Below, one piece after another: positions 8,670 to 23,111 of a DNA stretch of 64,000 nt. A program made the translations under genes and the position numbers. Below the pieces are notes generated by a model. The model made no database searches. It was given only the letters and a program-made list of their open reading frames with translations, and was not told the origin of the DNA. The stretch's first letter is position 1, and each line of letters opens with the position of its first letter. Source of the DNA: Kribbella turkmenica (GTDB lineage Bacteria > Actinomycetota > Actinomycetes > Propionibacteriales > Kribbellaceae); the NCBI RefSeq assembly GCF_004348725.1, contig NZ_SMKR01000003.1, positions 41,341 through 105,340 of the forward strand. The letters are read 5' to 3'.

Positions 8670-9977
8670 ATGAGCCGCCAGGAACGGACCAAGGGCCGGC
8701 GGGACGCGATCGGGGTCGGGGTGGCGCTGCTGAACCGGCTGGCGAACTCGCGGGCGATCGACCGGCTCGGATTGCGGAAGCAGACCGAGCGGGCAGTCTT
8801 CGAGGCCACCCGCACCGGGTTCCGGACGGCCGGCGCGCTGACCCGCAGCTTCACCGCCGCGGCCAAGCACGCGCAGCCGTCGCGGCTGCCGGCGGCGAAG
8901 GGCACCGGCCGGTTCGACCTGACTCCGACCGAGGACCAGCAGATGGTCGTCGAGGTGGTCAGGGAGTTCGCCGCCGAGGTCCTGCGTCCCGCCGCGGCCG
9001 ACGCGGACACGGCCTGCGCGACCGACCCGAAGGTGATCGAGCAGTCGGCCGAGCTCGGGCTGAGCCTGATCGAAGTACCGGAGGATCTCGGCGGCATCGT
9101 CACCGAGCGGTCCGCGATGACCGGAGTGCTGGTCTCCGAGGCGATGGCGCACGGCGATCTGGGCCAGGCGGTCGCGTGCCTGGCGCCTGCGGCGGTGAGT
9201 ACGGCGATCTCGCTGTGGGGTGACCAGACGCAGCAGGCGACGTACCTGCCGGCGTTCACCGGCTCGTCGGTGCCGGCGGCCGCGTTGGCGATCCTCGAGC
9301 CACGGCCGTTGTTCGATCCGTTCACCCTGCGGACCCGCTGGGATCGTGGTCGTCTGACCGGGATGAAGTCGCTGGTTCCGCGTGGCGCCGACGCTGAACT
9401 GCTCGTGATCGCGGCTCAGGTGGGGGAGCAGGGGCCGGCGTTGTTCCTGGTCGAGTCCCGCCATCCGGGCGTGACGATCGAGGCCGAGCCGGCGATGGGC
9501 CTGCGAGCGGCGTCGCTGAGCCGGGTGATCCTCGAGGACGTCCCGGCAGTGCAGTTGGGGACGTTCGAGGACTATGCCGCGTGTGTGCGGCTGTCCCGGC
9601 TGGGGTGGTGCGCGCTGTCTCTCGGCACGGCGAAGGCTGTCTTGGACTACGTCACGCCGTACGTGAACACCCGGACGGCCTTCGGTGAGCCGATCAGTCA
9701 CCGGCAGTCGGTCGCGTTCATGGTGGCGAACATCGGCATCGAGCTGGAAGGCATGCGGCTGGTCACCTACCGGGCCGGATCGCGGGCCGAGCAGGGGCTC
9801 CCGTTCGCTCGTGAGGTCGCGCTGGCCCGGCGGTTGTGCACGGACAAGGGCATGCAGATCGGGACCGACGGCGTACAACTCCTCGGTGGGCACGGGTTCG
9901 TGAAGGACCATCCGGTGGAGCGGTGGTACCGCGATCTGCGGGCGATCGGCGTGATGGAAGGTGGGGTGCTGGTCTGA
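8670..9977 (+). CDS. Acyl-CoA dehydrogenase family protein (first of a pair)
   Basis: A 435-residue flavoprotein of the acyl-CoA dehydrogenase family, which oxidises acyl-CoA to enoyl-CoA. The start chosen is ATG at 8670, because the open frame upstream overlaps the divergent methyltransferase gene. About 80 N-terminal residues are a basic extension before the dehydrogenase fold begins at LTPTEDQQMVVEVVREF. The helical C-terminal part has TRTAFGEPISHRQSVAFMVA, and the protein ends at VMEGGVLV, where the catalytic EGT-type loop would be and without the usual final helix. This shortened end and the adjacent second dehydrogenase (TGATG overlap at 9975-9979) suggest that the two form a hetero-oligomer, as actinobacterial FadE pairs do. 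Confidence 0.85.
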   Translation: MSRQERTKGRRDAIGVGVALLNRLANSRAIDRLGLRKQTERAVFEATRTGFRTAGALTRSFTAAAKHAQPSRLPAAKGTGRFDLTPTEDQQMVVEVVREFAAEVLRPAAADADTACATDPKVIEQSAELGLSLIEVPEDLGGIVTERSAMTGVLVSEAMAHGDLGQAVACLAPAAVSTAISLWGDQTQQATYLPAFTGSSVPAAALAILEPRPLFDPFTLRTRWDRGRLTGMKSLVPRGADAELLVIAAQVGEQGPALFLVESRHPGVTIEAEPAMGLRAASLSRVILEDVPAVQLGTFEDYAACVRLSRLGWCALSLGTAKAVLDYVTPYVNTRTAFGEPISHRQSVAFMVANIGIELEGMRLVTYRAGSRAEQGLPFAREVALARRLCTDKGMQIGTDGVQLLGGHGFVKDHPVERWYRDLRAIGVMEGGVLV

Positions 9978-11185
9978 TGATCAACCTCGAGACACCTCGC
10001 AAGTTCCGGGCCTTCGTCAACCAGGCGCACCAGGTCGCCGCGGAGATGCTCCGGCCGAACTCGCGCAAGTACGACCTGGCCGAGCACGCCTACCCGGTCG
10101 AGCTGGACATGCTCGCCGCGATGGTCGACGGACTAGGTGCCTCGGGCACCGGTTCGGGCGCCGGCGCGGGCGGGGTACGCCGTCCGGCGGACGCCGCCGA
10201 CGGGGTCGTGAACGGATCCAACCTGTCGTCCGTGCTGTCGATCATGGAGATGTGCTGGGGTGACGTCGGGCTGCTGCTGTCGATGCCGCGGCAGGGACTC
10301 GGCAACTCCGCGATCGCGTCGGTGGCATCGGACGAGCAGTTACGCCGCTTCGACGGCGTCTGGGCCGCGATGGCGATCACCGAGCCCGGCTGCGGATCCG
10401 ACTCGGCGAGCATCCGGACGACCGCGCGCCTCGACGGCGACTCGTACCTGCTGGACGGCGAGAAGATCTTCGTGACCGCGGGCGGCCGCTGCGACGCGGT
10501 CGTGGTGTGGGCGACACTCGACAAGTCGCTCGGCCGCGCGGCGATCAAGTCGTTCGTCGTACCGAAGGGTACGCCCGGGATGACGGTCGAACGGCTGGAC
10601 CACAAGCTCGGCATCCGCGCCTCGGACACGGCCACGATCCGCTTCGAGAACTGCCGGGTGCCCGCCGGCAACCTGCTGGGCTCACCCGAGATCGACACCG
10701 GCAAAGGCTTCGCCGGCGTCATGCAGACCTTCGACAACACCCGTCCCCTGGTCGCCGCGATGGCCGTCGGCGTGGCCCGTGCCTCGATGGAGCTCACCCG
10801 GGAGTTGCTCGCCGGGGCCGGGGTGGAGGTCGACTACGACCGCCCGGTCCACCGCCAGCCGGCCGCGGCAGCGTCGTACCTCGCGATGGAGGCCGACTGG
10901 GAGGCCGCCTACCTGCTGACCCTGCAAGCCGCCTGGATGGCCGACAACGGCAGACCCAACTCCCTCCAGGCCTCCATGGCCAAGGCCAAAGCCGGCCGCA
11001 CCGCCAACGACATCACCCTCCGCTGCGTAGAACTCACCGCCCCCCTCGGCTACTCCGAAAACCACCTCCTCGAGAAGTGGGCCCGAGACTCCAAGATCCT
11101 CGACATCTTCGAAGGCACCCAGCAGATCCAGCAACTCATCGTCGCCCGCCGCCTCCTCGGGAAGACGTCAGCCGAGCTGAGATAG
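9977..11185 (+). CDS. Acyl-CoA dehydrogenase family protein (second of a pair)
   Basis: A 402-residue acyl-CoA dehydrogenase. ITEPGCGSDSASIRTTA is the FAD-contacting strand region, and DIFEGTQQIQQLI near the C-terminus carries the catalytic-loop glutamate (FEGT). The start is the ATG overlapping the stop of the first dehydrogenase. A low-complexity GASGTGSGAGAGG stretch near residue 45 is probably a surface loop. The last 100 bases plus the sequence just past the stop are repeated as a fragment at 46.6 kb. The substrate is unknown; the pair would act in beta-oxidation-like catabolism of an unusual acyl-CoA. Confidence 0.88.
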   Translation: MINLETPRKFRAFVNQAHQVAAEMLRPNSRKYDLAEHAYPVELDMLAAMVDGLGASGTGSGAGAGGVRRPADAADGVVNGSNLSSVLSIMEMCWGDVGLLLSMPRQGLGNSAIASVASDEQLRRFDGVWAAMAITEPGCGSDSASIRTTARLDGDSYLLDGEKIFVTAGGRCDAVVVWATLDKSLGRAAIKSFVVPKGTPGMTVERLDHKLGIRASDTATIRFENCRVPAGNLLGSPEIDTGKGFAGVMQTFDNTRPLVAAMAVGVARASMELTRELLAGAGVEVDYDRPVHRQPAAAASYLAMEADWEAAYLLTLQAAWMADNGRPNSLQASMAKAKAGRTANDITLRCVELTAPLGYSENHLLEKWARDSKILDIFEGTQQIQQLIVARRLLGKTSAELR

Positions 11186-11279
11186 CCTTGCCTACAAGGG
11201 ATTCGGCTGCGAACCCGCAGCACTACATCAGGACACGCTCGATTCGGGCGTCCGGCCCGCGGATGCGCCCCAGGAACAC

Positions 11280-12502
11280 TCACTCCGTCGAGCCTAGTGA
11301 AGCCACCAGGCGTTCTGCCTTCCACGTGGCTTCGGCATATTCCTCCTTCAGATCGGATTGCACGGTGATGCCGCCGCCGGTTCCGAGTTGCCACATGCCG
11401 TCGCCGCTGGTGGTAAGGCTACGGATCACGACTCCGAGGTCGGCTCTGCCGTCGCCGGAGATCCATCCGAAGGCCCCCGCATAGACACCGCGTGGCGTTG
11501 CCTCGACTTCACGGATCACTTCCATCGTTCGTTGTTTCGGGGCGCCGGTCATCGAGCCGGCGGGGAAGAACGCGCGCAGGGCGCCGACAGTGCTGACGTC
11601 GTCACGCAGGTGCCCTCGCACGGTGGAGACCAGTTGGTGTACAGAGGGGTAGGACTCGACATGCATGAGGTCGGGTACCTCGACGGTCCCGGGCCGGCAA
11701 ACCATGCTCAGGTCGCTGCGGAGCAGGTCGGTGATCATCAGATTCTCGGCCCGGAACTTCGGGTCCCGCACGAGCAGCCGGCGCAGCCGCTCGTCGTCGG
11801 CAGGGGACGTGCCACGCGGCGTGGTGCCCTTGATGGGCCGGGTCTCGATGTGCCGGCCGGCGTCGATGGTCGCGTACCGCTCGGGTGACGAGCTGAGCAG
11901 CCAGTGCCCCTGATGCTGGATGAAGCCGGCGTACGGCGCGGGGTTGAGCCGGCGCAGCCGTAGATAGGCGTCGACCGGCGAGAGGCCGGCGGCGAAGTCG
12001 GCGCGGTACGTCAGGTTGACCTCGTAACTGTTGCCGGCGTGCAGGTGCTCCTGTACGGCGGCGAACGCCGCGGCGTACCAGTCAGGCACGACCGGGTCGG
12101 TCGGAGGGAGTCCACGAGGTGCGGGGCTGGTGATGCCTGCGTGCTCGACCACCTGGATGTTCCGGGTGTGCATCCACACGGCGTCGGGCATCACCGAGTC
12201 GACGTCGGTGAGGGCGGGTAGATCCGATCTGCAGGCATAGCCGAAGTACCCGACCCACAGGCCGTCTTTGCCCGAGGCCAGTTCCTGCTCGAGGACCGCG
12301 AACACATCCGTTCCGACGACTCTCGCCGTACCGCCGGCATGACGGGTCACTTCCCGGCGGGCTGCCCGGTAGGTGATCGAGGTGTCGTCATCGCCGAGCC
12401 AGCCGAGCAAAGAGCGATTGCCCGACCACGGACGCGCGGCGCCACCGTCCAGCCAGAAGCACCGTTCGCGCCGGGCTGCCATGTCGGTGAAGCACGCGAC
12501 GT

Positions 12503-12506
<4 letters not shown>
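11280..12506 (-). CDS. pabB: Aminodeoxychorismate synthase component I
   Basis: A 408-residue chorismate-utilising enzyme. With PabA it converts chorismate and glutamine-derived ammonia into 4-amino-4-deoxychorismate, the precursor of p-aminobenzoate for folate. The motif RPIKGTTPRG carries the lysine typical of PabB; anthranilate synthase TrpE has alanine there (PIAGT). FRAENLMITDLLRSDLS and FFPAGSMTGAPK follow as expected. The stop of pabA overlaps its ATG by 4 bp, so the two subunits are coupled. No pabC lyase gene is seen nearby. It forms the left edge of the betaine/folate island. Confidence 0.92.
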
Positions 12507-15665
<3,159 letters not shown>

Positions 15666-15710
15666 CCGCACCCCGATCCACCGTCTGATTCTTCGCGCAA
15701 GGAGCTGTAC

Positions 15711-16847
15711 ATGACCGTCACCGAGAACAAGACCCTCCCGGAGAGTTTCCTGCCGACCCTGCCGGGATCCGCCTACTCGGATCCTGAGCTCTTCGCGCGC
15801 GAGCAGGAACTCATCTTCGAGCAGCTGTGGTTCTGCGCGGTCCGCTCGGGTGACATCGCGAAGCCGGGGGCCTTCCGGACCGTCCAGATCGGCCGCGAGA
15901 GCATCCTGATCACCCGCTCACGCCGGGGCGAGGCGCGCGCGTTCTTCAACATCTGCCGGCACCGCGGCGCCAAGCTCTGCACCGAGGACGCCGGAGAGAC
16001 CCAGCGCGCCTTCCAATGCCCTTACCACGCGTGGACCTACGACCTCGACGGCAAGCTGGTGGCCGCCCCGAACCTGACCAAGATGCCGGATATCGACCGC
16101 GTCGAGTACGGCCTGCGCAAGGTCCACGTCCGCGAATGGCTGGGCTACGTCTGGGTCTGCCTGGCAGACGAAGCGCCGTCGTTCGACGAAACCGTCGTCG
16201 GCGCGGTGCGGACCCGCCTCGGCGACGTCGAGTCGCTCGAGCACTACGGCGTGGAGAGTCTCGAACTGGGCCGGCGCATCACGTACGACGTGAAGGCCAA
16301 CTGGAAGCTCATCATCGAGAACTTCATGGAGTGCTACCACTGCGCCACCATTCACCCGGAGCTCACCGAGGTCCTGCCGGAGTTCGCCGACGGGTTCGCC
16401 GCACAGTACTTCGTCGGCCACGGTGCATTGTTCGGCGAGGACGTCAAGGGCTTCACCGTCGACGGCTCGAAGGGTCTCGACCGGATCCCGGGAGTCTCCG
16501 AGGACCAGGACCGCCGCTACTACGCCGTCACGATCCGCCCGCAGGTCTTCGTGAACCTGGTGCCGGACCATGTGATCATCCACCGGATGTTCCCGCTCGC
16601 CCCCGGCCACACGATCGTCGAGTGCGACTGGCTGTACCTCCCGGACGTCGTTGCTGAGGGCAAAGACCTGACCAAGTCCGTCGAGCTCTTCCACCGGGTC
16701 AACCAGCAGGACTTCGACGCCTGCGAGCGTTGCCAGGCCGCCACCGACTCGCGCATCTACGCCGACGGCGGGGTGCTGGTGCCCAGCGAGCACCACATCG
16801 CCGAGTTCCACAACTGGGTCCTCGACTCGCTCAAGCCGCGCGCCTGA
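15711..16847 (+). CDS. gbcA: Rieske non-heme iron oxygenase, probable glycine betaine N-demethylase
   Basis: A 378-residue Rieske oxygenase alpha subunit of the GbcA type, which oxidatively removes one methyl from glycine betaine to give dimethylglycine and formaldehyde. The [2Fe-2S] ligands are in CRHRG and CPYHAW. The catalytic iron motif [13 protein letters not shown] follows near residue 202. A possible ribosome binding site, AAGGAG, lies about 10 bases before the ATG. Unlike the Pseudomonas system, no GbcB-type reductase follows; the likely electron chain is the Rieske ferredoxin and FAD reductase at 30.9-32.5 kb. Stachydrine or carnitine demethylases are relatives, but the dimethylglycine and sarcosine enzymes and the BCCT carrier point to betaine. 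Confidence 0.82.
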   Translation: MTVTENKTLPESFLPTLPGSAYSDPELFAREQELIFEQLWFCAVRSGDIAKPGAFRTVQIGRESILITRSRRGEARAFFNICRHRGAKLCTEDAGETQRAFQCPYHAWTYDLDGKLVAAPNLTKMPDIDRVEYGLRKVHVREWLGYVWVCLADEAPSFDETVVGAVRTRLGDVESLEHYGVESLELGRRITYDVKANWKLIIENFMECYHCATIHPELTEVLPEFADGFAAQYFVGHGALFGEDVKGFTVDGSKGLDRIPGVSEDQDRRYYAVTIRPQVFVNLVPDHVIIHRMFPLAPGHTIVECDWLYLPDVVAEGKDLTKSVELFHRVNQQDFDACERCQAATDSRIYADGGVLVPSEHHIAEFHNWVLDSLKPRA

Positions 16848-16858
16848 AGGAGAACCTG

Positions 16859-18160
16859 ATGACGATCAACACAACCGCATCGCCCGAGGCGGTCCTCGAC
16901 CGTAGCCTGGCGGACTTCGACCCGGAGATCGCCGCCGCCGTCGAGCGCGAACTGCTCCGCCAGCAGACCACGCTGGAGATGATCGCCTCGGAGAACTTCG
17001 CGCCACGCGCGGTCATGCAAGCTCAGGGTTCCGTGCTCACCAACAAGTACGCCGAGGGTTACCCGGGCCGCCGGTACTACGGTGGCTGCGAGCACGTGGA
17101 TGTGGTCGAGCAGCTCGCCATCGACCGGATCAAGGCACTGTTCGGCGCCGAGGCGGCGAACGTCCAGCCGCACTCGGGCGCCCAGGCGAACGCGGCCGCG
17201 ATGTTCGCGCTGCTCGACCCGGGCGACACCATCCTCGGCCTCGACCTGGCTCACGGCGGGCACCTCACGCATGGCATGCGGATCAACTTCTCCGGCAAGC
17301 TCTACAAGGTCGTCCCGTATCAGGTCTCGGCCGACGACTTCCGGATCGACATGACCGAGGTCGAACGGTTGGCCCTCGAGCACCGTCCGAAGCTGATCGT
17401 GGCCGGCTGGTCGGCGTACCCGCGGCAGCTCGACTTCGCCGAGTTCCGCCGCATCGCGGACCTGGTAGGCGCGTACCTGATGGTCGACATGGCCCACTTC
17501 GCCGGTCTGGTCGCCGTCGGATTGCACCCGAGCCCGGTGCCGTACGCCGATGTCGTCACGACCACCACGCACAAGACGCTCGGCGGCCCGCGCGGCGGCG
17601 TCATCCTGAGCACGGCCGAACTGGCGAAGAAGATCAACTCCGCGGTCTTCCCGGGCCAGCAGGGCGGCCCGCTCGAGCACGTGATCGCGGCCAAGGCGGT
17701 GGCCTTCAAGATGGCGGCGTCGGCGGAGTTCCGCGATCGCCAGGAGCGCACGCTCGAGGGTGCGCAGCTGATCGCGCGCCGGCTGCTCGATCCCGACGTC
17801 ACCGACGCCGGCATCTCGGTTCTCACCGGCGGCACCGACGTCCACCTGGTCCTCGTCGACCTGCGCGACTCGGCGCTCGACGGGCAGCAGGCCGAGGACC
17901 GCCTGCATGCCATCGGCATCACCGTCAACCGCAACGCGGTACCGTTCGACCCGCGCCCACCGATGGTCTCGTCGGGCCTTCGGATCGGTACGCCGGCGCT
18001 GGCGACCCGCGGCTTCGACGGCGCTGCCTTCGAAGAGGTCGCGGACATCATCGCGACCGCGCTGGCCGGCTCCGGCGAGGCGGACCAGCTCGCCCAACTC
18101 CGCACCCGGGTCGAGACCCTCGCATCCAAGTTCCCGCTGTACCCGCCACAGGAGGGCTGA
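16859..18160 (+). CDS. glyA: Serine hydroxymethyltransferase
   Basis: A 433-residue PLP enzyme that combines glycine with 5,10-methylene-tetrahydrofolate to give serine. EMIASENF, the [15 protein letters not shown] block, the PLP lysine motif [14 protein letters not shown] and the [14 protein letters not shown] block are present. AAGGAG at 16847-16852 supports the ATG at 16859. It lies between the Rieske oxygenase and soxB, as glyA does in other sarcosine oxidase operons. Here it consumes both products of sarcosine oxidation, glycine and the folate-bound carbon. It is probably a second, catabolic copy beside a housekeeping glyA elsewhere. Confidence 0.95.
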   Translation: MTINTTASPEAVLDRSLADFDPEIAAAVERELLRQQTTLEMIASENFAPRAVMQAQGSVLTNKYAEGYPGRRYYGGCEHVDVVEQLAIDRIKALFGAEAANVQPHSGAQANAAAMFALLDPGDTILGLDLAHGGHLTHGMRINFSGKLYKVVPYQVSADDFRIDMTEVERLALEHRPKLIVAGWSAYPRQLDFAEFRRIADLVGAYLMVDMAHFAGLVAVGLHPSPVPYADVVTTTTHKTLGGPRGGVILSTAELAKKINSAVFPGQQGGPLEHVIAAKAVAFKMAASAEFRDRQERTLEGAQLIARRLLDPDVTDAGISVLTGGTDVHLVLVDLRDSALDGQQAEDRLHAIGITVNRNAVPFDPRPPMVSSGLRIGTPALATRGFDGAAFEEVADIIATALAGSGEADQLAQLRTRVETLASKFPLYPPQEG

Positions 18161-19378
18161 ATGGCCAAGCTGCTTCCGGAGCATCCCGCCTGGCTGTGGC
18201 GGGACCCGAATCCCAAGTCGTCGTACGACGCCGTCGTCGTCGGAGGTGGCGGTCATGGCCTCGCCACGGCGTACTACCTGGCCACCAACCACGGTCTGAC
18301 CAATATCGCCGTACTGGAGAAGGGGTGGCTCGCGGGCGGCAACATGGCCCGTAACACCACGATCATCCGGTCCAACTACCTGTGGGACGAGAGTGCGGCG
18401 ATCTACGAGTTCGCGCTCAAGTTGTGGGAGCAGCTGCCGGCCGAGCTGGACTACGACTTCCTGTTCAGCCAGCGCGGTGTGCTGAACCTCGCGCACACGC
18501 TCCAAGACGTTCGCGACTCGGTACGGCGGGTGGAGGCGAACCGGCTCAACCGGGTGGACGCCGAGTGGCTGGAGCCCGACGAGGTCGCGAAGGTCTGCTC
18601 GATCATCAACGTCTCGCCGGACATGCGCTACCCGGTGCTCGGTGCGACGTTCCAGCCGCGGGCCGGGATCGCCAAGCACGACCACGTTGCCTGGGCCTTC
18701 GCCCGGGCCTGCGACTCGATGGGCGTAGACATCATCCAGAACTGCGAGGTCACTGACTTCGTCAAGGACGGCAACCGCGTCGTCGGGGTCGACACCACGC
18801 GTGGCCGGATCAACGCCGGCAAAGTCGGCCTGGTGGCGGCGGGACACAGCAGCGTGCTCGCCGAGAAGGCGGGCTTCCGGTTGCCGGTCCAGTCGCACCC
18901 GCTACAGGCCTTGGTCTCCGAGCTGTACGAGCCCGTCCATCCGACGGTCGTCATGTCCAACTACGTTCACGTGTACGTGTCCCAGGCGCACAAGGGCGAG
19001 CTCGTCATGGGCGCGGGCGTGGATACCTACAACGGGTACGGCCAGCGCGGCTCGTTCCACGTCATCGAACGCCAGATGGCGGCCGCCCTGGAGCTGTTCC
19101 CGATCTTCGGCCGGGCGCACTTGTTGCGGACCTGGGGCGGAATCGTGGACGTCTCCCCGGACGCCTCGCCGATCATCGGCCCCACGCCGGTGGACAACCT
19201 GTACGTCAACTGCGGCTGGGGCACCGGAGGCTTCAAGGCGACGCCGTCCGCCGGCTGGGTGATGGCCCACACGATGGCCACCGGTGAGCCGCACGAGCTG
19301 AACCGGCCGTTCGGCCTCGAGCGGTTCACCACCGGTGCCCTCATCGACGAACACGGCGCGGCCGGCGTCGCCCACTGA
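18161..19378 (+). CDS. soxB: Heterotetrameric sarcosine oxidase, beta subunit
   Basis: A 405-residue FAD-dependent subunit that oxidises sarcosine. It has the dinucleotide motif [16 protein letters not shown] near residue 27 and the [12 protein letters not shown] segment that in this family holds the histidine bound covalently to [21 protein letters not shown] and [13 protein letters not shown] near the C-terminus are typical. It starts on the base after the glyA stop. The order soxB-soxD-soxA-soxG behind glyA and before sdaA is the classical arrangement. Confidence 0.95.
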   Translation: MAKLLPEHPAWLWRDPNPKSSYDAVVVGGGGHGLATAYYLATNHGLTNIAVLEKGWLAGGNMARNTTIIRSNYLWDESAAIYEFALKLWEQLPAELDYDFLFSQRGVLNLAHTLQDVRDSVRRVEANRLNRVDAEWLEPDEVAKVCSIINVSPDMRYPVLGATFQPRAGIAKHDHVAWAFARACDSMGVDIIQNCEVTDFVKDGNRVVGVDTTRGRINAGKVGLVAAGHSSVLAEKAGFRLPVQSHPLQALVSELYEPVHPTVVMSNYVHVYVSQAHKGELVMGAGVDTYNGYGQRGSFHVIERQMAAALELFPIFGRAHLLRTWGGIVDVSPDASPIIGPTPVDNLYVNCGWGTGGFKATPSAGWVMAHTMATGEPHELNRPFGLERFTTGALIDEHGAAGVAH

Positions 19379-19397
19379 CCCGAGAAGGAGCACTGCG

Positions 19398-19691
19398 ATG
19401 CTGCAGCTGAAGTGCCCGTGGTGCGGACCGCGGGACGAGACCGAGTACCACTACGGCGGCCAGGCACATGTCCCCTATCCCGAGGACCCGAGTGCGCTGA
19501 CCGACCAGGAGTGGGCGCAGTACCTGTTCTTCCGAGACAACCCGAAGGGCCCGTTCGCCGAGAGGTGGTCGCACACCATCGGCTGCCGGCGGTGGTTCAA
19601 CGTCATCCGCGACACCCGGACCTACGAGGTCCTGGCCGTCTACACCGCTACCGACCCGCGACCCGATGTCGCATCAGGAGGTCAGGCATGA
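19398..19691 (+). CDS. soxD: Sarcosine oxidase, delta subunit
   Basis: A 97-residue zinc-binding subunit of the heterotetramer. The N-terminal [14 protein letters not shown] gives the first cysteine pair, and [15 protein letters not shown] is the conserved C-terminal block. The ATG at 19398 has GAAGGAG upstream. Its stop overlaps the soxA start by 4 bp. The small size matches the family. Confidence 0.95.
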   Translation: MLQLKCPWCGPRDETEYHYGGQAHVPYPEDPSALTDQEWAQYLFFRDNPKGPFAERWSHTIGCRRWFNVIRDTRTYEVLAVYTATDPRPDVASGGQA

Positions 19692-22573
19692 GCGGCCAGT
19701 CCCACCGGCTTCCCAGCGGCGGCAGGATCGATCGAAGCACCGTGCTGACCTTCACGGTCGACGGGGTCGACTACACCGGCCACCCCGGTGACACCGTGGC
19801 ATCCGCACTGCTCGCCAACGGGCGCATCCGCGTCGGTGACTCGATCTACCGCGGCCGTCCGCGGGGCATCGTCGCGGCCGGTCCCGAGGAGCCGAACGCA
19901 CTGCTCCAGGTCGGTGGGGAGCAGTCCGAGCCGATGGTGCCGGCGACGATTCGCCGGCTTGTCGAGGGATTCAACGCATCGACGTTGTCCGGGCTCGGCG
20001 TACTCGATCCCGATCCCGATCTGGCGACGTACGACAAGAAGTTCGTGCACACCGACGTACTGGTCGTCGGCGGCGGTCCGTCGGGCCTTGCGGCGGCGCT
20101 GTCGGCGGCACGCTCCGGAGCGCGGGTCATCCTCCTCGACGAGCAGCCGGAACTCGGCGGTTCGTTGCTCTCGGCAAGCGTTGAGCTGGTGGACGGCAAG
20201 CCCGCTGTCGAGTGGGTTGCCGAGGCGGGCACCGTACTCGAGGCCGAGCCGGAGGTGACCGTCCTGACGCGGACACTGGCCTTCGGCTCCTACGACGACA
20301 ACTACGTCCTCGCGGTCGAAGACCGGTCCGGACCGGCTCCGCAGGGTCCCGGTGTGTCGCGGCAGCGGGTGTGGCACATCCGGGCCGGCCAGGTCGTGCT
20401 GGCGACCGGCGCGCACGAGCGGCCGCTGGTCTTCGCGGGCAACGACACCCCGGGAGTGCTCCTGGCGGGCGCGGTCCGGACGTACCTCAACCGGTACGCC
20501 GTCGCGCCCGGACGTCGGGTGGTCGTCGCGACGACGAACGACAGCGCCTACGACACGGTCGAGGACCTCGTCTCGGCCGGCGTGGAAGTCGTCGCGGTGC
20601 TGGACGCCCGGGTGGGAGACTCCGTGCGGGCGGCCGAGGTCGCGGCGTGCGGAGTGCGAGTCGTTCCGGGCAGCACAGTGGAGCGGGCGGAGGGCGACCC
20701 TGTCACCGGTCTCCTCGTGAAGGTCGACGTCGGCAAGCTCGGCGAGGACGACGAGGTCGCGTACTCGGAGACGCTGGACGTCGACGTGCTGGCTGTCTCC
20801 GGCGGCTGGAGCCCGGTGGTGCACCTGCACAGCCAGCGTCAGGGCACGCTGCGCTGGGACGACGCGCTGGCAGCCTTCGTACCCGACAGCGCGGTGAAGA
20901 ACCAACGCGTGGTGGGCTCCGCGCGCGGCACCTTCACGCTCGACGAAGGGCTGCGTGAGGGCGCGGCGGCCGGCGCCGAAGCCGCGACGGCCGCCGGGTT
21001 CGCGGTCGCGGCGCTCGACATCGGCGGCGTGGGCCGCCAGGTCACGGCGGGTGAGACCCGGAAGCTCTGGCTGATCGCCGGCATCGACGGTGAACCCGGT
21101 GAGTGGGACGAGCACTTCGTCGATCTCCAGCGCGACCAGACGGTCGCGGACGTCTGGCGAGCGACCGGCGCAGGTATGCGCAGCGTCGAGCACGTCAAGC
21201 GCTACACCTCGATCGGTACCGGTCAGGACCAGGGCAAGACGTCCGGGATCACCGCGATCGGCGTCATCGCGGAGGCTCTCGGCGCCGTGGAGATCGGCAG
21301 CATCGGCACCACGACCTACCGCGCGCCGTACGCTCCGGTCTCGTTCACCGCCCTCGCCGGACGGGAACGCGGAGAGCTGTTCGACCCACGGCGGATCACC
21401 CCGATCCACGACAGGCACGTGGCGGCAGGCGCGGAGTTCGAGGTAGTCGGCCAGTGGCTGCGTCCCTGGTACTACCCGCGGCCCGGCGAGGATCTCGACG
21501 CCGCGGTCGAGCGCGAATGCCGTGCCGCCCGGACCGGCGTCGGCATGATGGACGCCTCCACTCTCGGCAAGATCGAGATCGAGGGTCCGGATGCGGGCGA
21601 GTTCCTCAACCGCGTCTACACCAACGCCTTCAAGAAGCTGCCGGTCGGCTCCGCGCGGTACGGCGTCATGTGCAGAGCCGACGGGATGATCTTCGACGAC
21701 GGGGTGACCCTGCGGCTCGCCGACGACCGGTACTTCATGACGACCACGACCGGTGGCGCGGCCGCCGTACTGGAGTGGCTCGAGGAGTGGCTGCAGACGG
21801 AGTGGCCCGAGCTGAAGGTGTACTGCACGTCGGTGACCGAGCAATGGTCGACCGTGGCCGTCGTGGGACCGAGGTCCCGCGAGGTCGTCGCGCGGGTCGC
21901 GCCCGGGCTGGACGTGTCGAACGAGGCGTTCCCCTTCATGACATACCGCGAGACCGTTCTCGCCTCGGGGATCCGCGCCCGCATCTGCCGGATCTCGTTC
22001 TCCGGGGAACTCGCCTTCGAGATCAACGTGGCCGGCTGGTACGGCGCGCAGGTGTGGGAGGAGGTCTACGCGGCGGGGCAGGATCTCGGCATCACGCCGT
22101 ACGGCACGGAGACGATGCACGTCCTGCGCGCCGAGAAGGGGTATCCGATCGTCGGGCAGGACACCGACGGCACGGTGACGCCGCAGGACGCCGGGATGGA
22201 GTGGATCGTCTCGAAGCAGAAGCACTTCATCGGGCGGCGCTCGCACGCTCGGGCGGACAGCCAGCGCGCCGATCGCAAGCACCTGGTCGGCCTGCTGCCT
22301 GTCGACCGCACCACGCGGCTCCCGGAAGGCAGCCAGGTGGTGGCCGCGGCGGACGGCGTCCTTGACGGCCCGTCTCCCGTCCCGATGCTCGGCCACGTCA
22401 CGTCCAGCTACCACAGCGCGGCGCTGGAACGTCCGTTCGCGCTCGCCCTGGTCAAGGGCGGACGGGATCGCATCGGAGACGTGCTGGTGTCGCCGGTGGG
22501 CGACCGGCTCGTCGAGGTCGAGGTGACCTCGCCTGTGCTCTACGACCCCGAAGGGACGAAGCGAGATGGCTGA
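19688..22573 (+). CDS. soxA: Sarcosine oxidase, alpha subunit
   Basis: A 961-residue subunit. The N-terminus resembles a ferredoxin-like domain ([20 protein letters not shown]). An NAD-binding Rossmann motif, [16 protein letters not shown], follows near residue 125, and the last 350 residues are a GcvT-type tetrahydrofolate domain ([19 protein letters not shown]). With SoxB it oxidises sarcosine to glycine and makes 5,10-methylene-tetrahydrofolate, or formaldehyde if folate is lacking. The start at ATG 19688 is coupled to soxD, and the stop overlaps soxG by 8 bp. Confidence 0.95.
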   Translation: MSGQSHRLPSGGRIDRSTVLTFTVDGVDYTGHPGDTVASALLANGRIRVGDSIYRGRPRGIVAAGPEEPNALLQVGGEQSEPMVPATIRRLVEGFNASTLSGLGVLDPDPDLATYDKKFVHTDVLVVGGGPSGLAAALSAARSGARVILLDEQPELGGSLLSASVELVDGKPAVEWVAEAGTVLEAEPEVTVLTRTLAFGSYDDNYVLAVEDRSGPAPQGPGVSRQRVWHIRAGQVVLATGAHERPLVFAGNDTPGVLLAGAVRTYLNRYAVAPGRRVVVATTNDSAYDTVEDLVSAGVEVVAVLDARVGDSVRAAEVAACGVRVVPGSTVERAEGDPVTGLLVKVDVGKLGEDDEVAYSETLDVDVLAVSGGWSPVVHLHSQRQGTLRWDDALAAFVPDSAVKNQRVVGSARGTFTLDEGLREGAAAGAEAATAAGFAVAALDIGGVGRQVTAGETRKLWLIAGIDGEPGEWDEHFVDLQRDQTVADVWRATGAGMRSVEHVKRYTSIGTGQDQGKTSGITAIGVIAEALGAVEIGSIGTTTYRAPYAPVSFTALAGRERGELFDPRRITPIHDRHVAAGAEFEVVGQWLRPWYYPRPGEDLDAAVERECRAARTGVGMMDASTLGKIEIEGPDAGEFLNRVYTNAFKKLPVGSARYGVMCRADGMIFDDGVTLRLADDRYFMTTTTGGAAAVLEWLEEWLQTEWPELKVYCTSVTEQWSTVAVVGPRSREVVARVAPGLDVSNEAFPFMTYRETVLASGIRARICRISFSGELAFEINVAGWYGAQVWEEVYAAGQDLGITPYGTETMHVLRAEKGYPIVGQDTDGTVTPQDAGMEWIVSKQKHFIGRRSHARADSQRADRKHLVGLLPVDRTTRLPEGSQVVAAADGVLDGPSPVPMLGHVTSSYHSAALERPFALALVKGGRDRIGDVLVSPVGDRLVEVEVTSPVLYDPEGTKRDG

Positions 22574-23111
22574 CCTGACCCTGCTGCGACGCAGCCCGCT
22601 GGAGACGCCGTTCGTCAGCATGGCGGGCCTTCGGGTCGATCCGGACTCCGACGGTGCACGAAGTATCGAGGGCGTCCTGGGTGCGGCGTTGCCGCGACAG
22701 TGCGGCGTGGTCACCCGAAACGGCGCGCACTCGGTGCTGTGGCTGGGGCCTGACGAATGGCTCTTCGTCTCCGAGGCCGAGACGAGATCGCTCGTCGCCG
22801 ATCTCCGTGCCGCCACGGTCGACGCGCACGCAGCCGTGGTCGACCTGTCCGCGAACAGAGCGGTCTTCGAGCTCGCCGGGGTCAACGCACGGAAGGTCCT
22901 CGAGAAGGGCTGTCCCGTCGACCTGCATCCTCGCGTCCTTGCCGACGACACGGCCGTCTCGACCACGCTCGCCCGCGTTCCTGTTCTGCTCTGGAAGGTC
23001 GACGAGACGTTGTTCCGGATCCTGCCGCGGTCCTCGTTCGCGCCGTACGTGGAAAGCTGGCTGCGCGACGCCATGGAGGAATTCGCTCCATGGGACCAGA
23101 GCGGCTCCTGA
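22566..23111 (+). CDS. soxG: Sarcosine oxidase, gamma subunit
   Basis: A 181-residue subunit needed for assembly of the heterotetramer. It shows the weakly conserved GcvT-like pattern of the family ([40 protein letters not shown]). The position after soxA, with an 8-bp overlap, supports the call. The stop overlaps the sdaA start (TGATG). Confidence 0.92.
   Translation: MADLTLLRRSPLETPFVSMAGLRVDPDSDGARSIEGVLGAALPRQCGVVTRNGAHSVLWLGPDEWLFVSEAETRSLVADLRAATVDAHAAVVDLSANRAVFELAGVNARKVLEKGCPVDLHPRVLADDTAVSTTLARVPVLLWKVDETLFRILPRSSFAPYVESWLRDAMEEFAPWDQSGS

Noticed and set aside
11186..11279. tRNA-like stem sequences after the second acyl-CoA dehydrogenase
   Set aside because: A GGATTCGG/CTGCGAACCCGCAG segment looked tRNA-like, but no acceptor stem, anticodon arm or T-loop consensus could be assembled.
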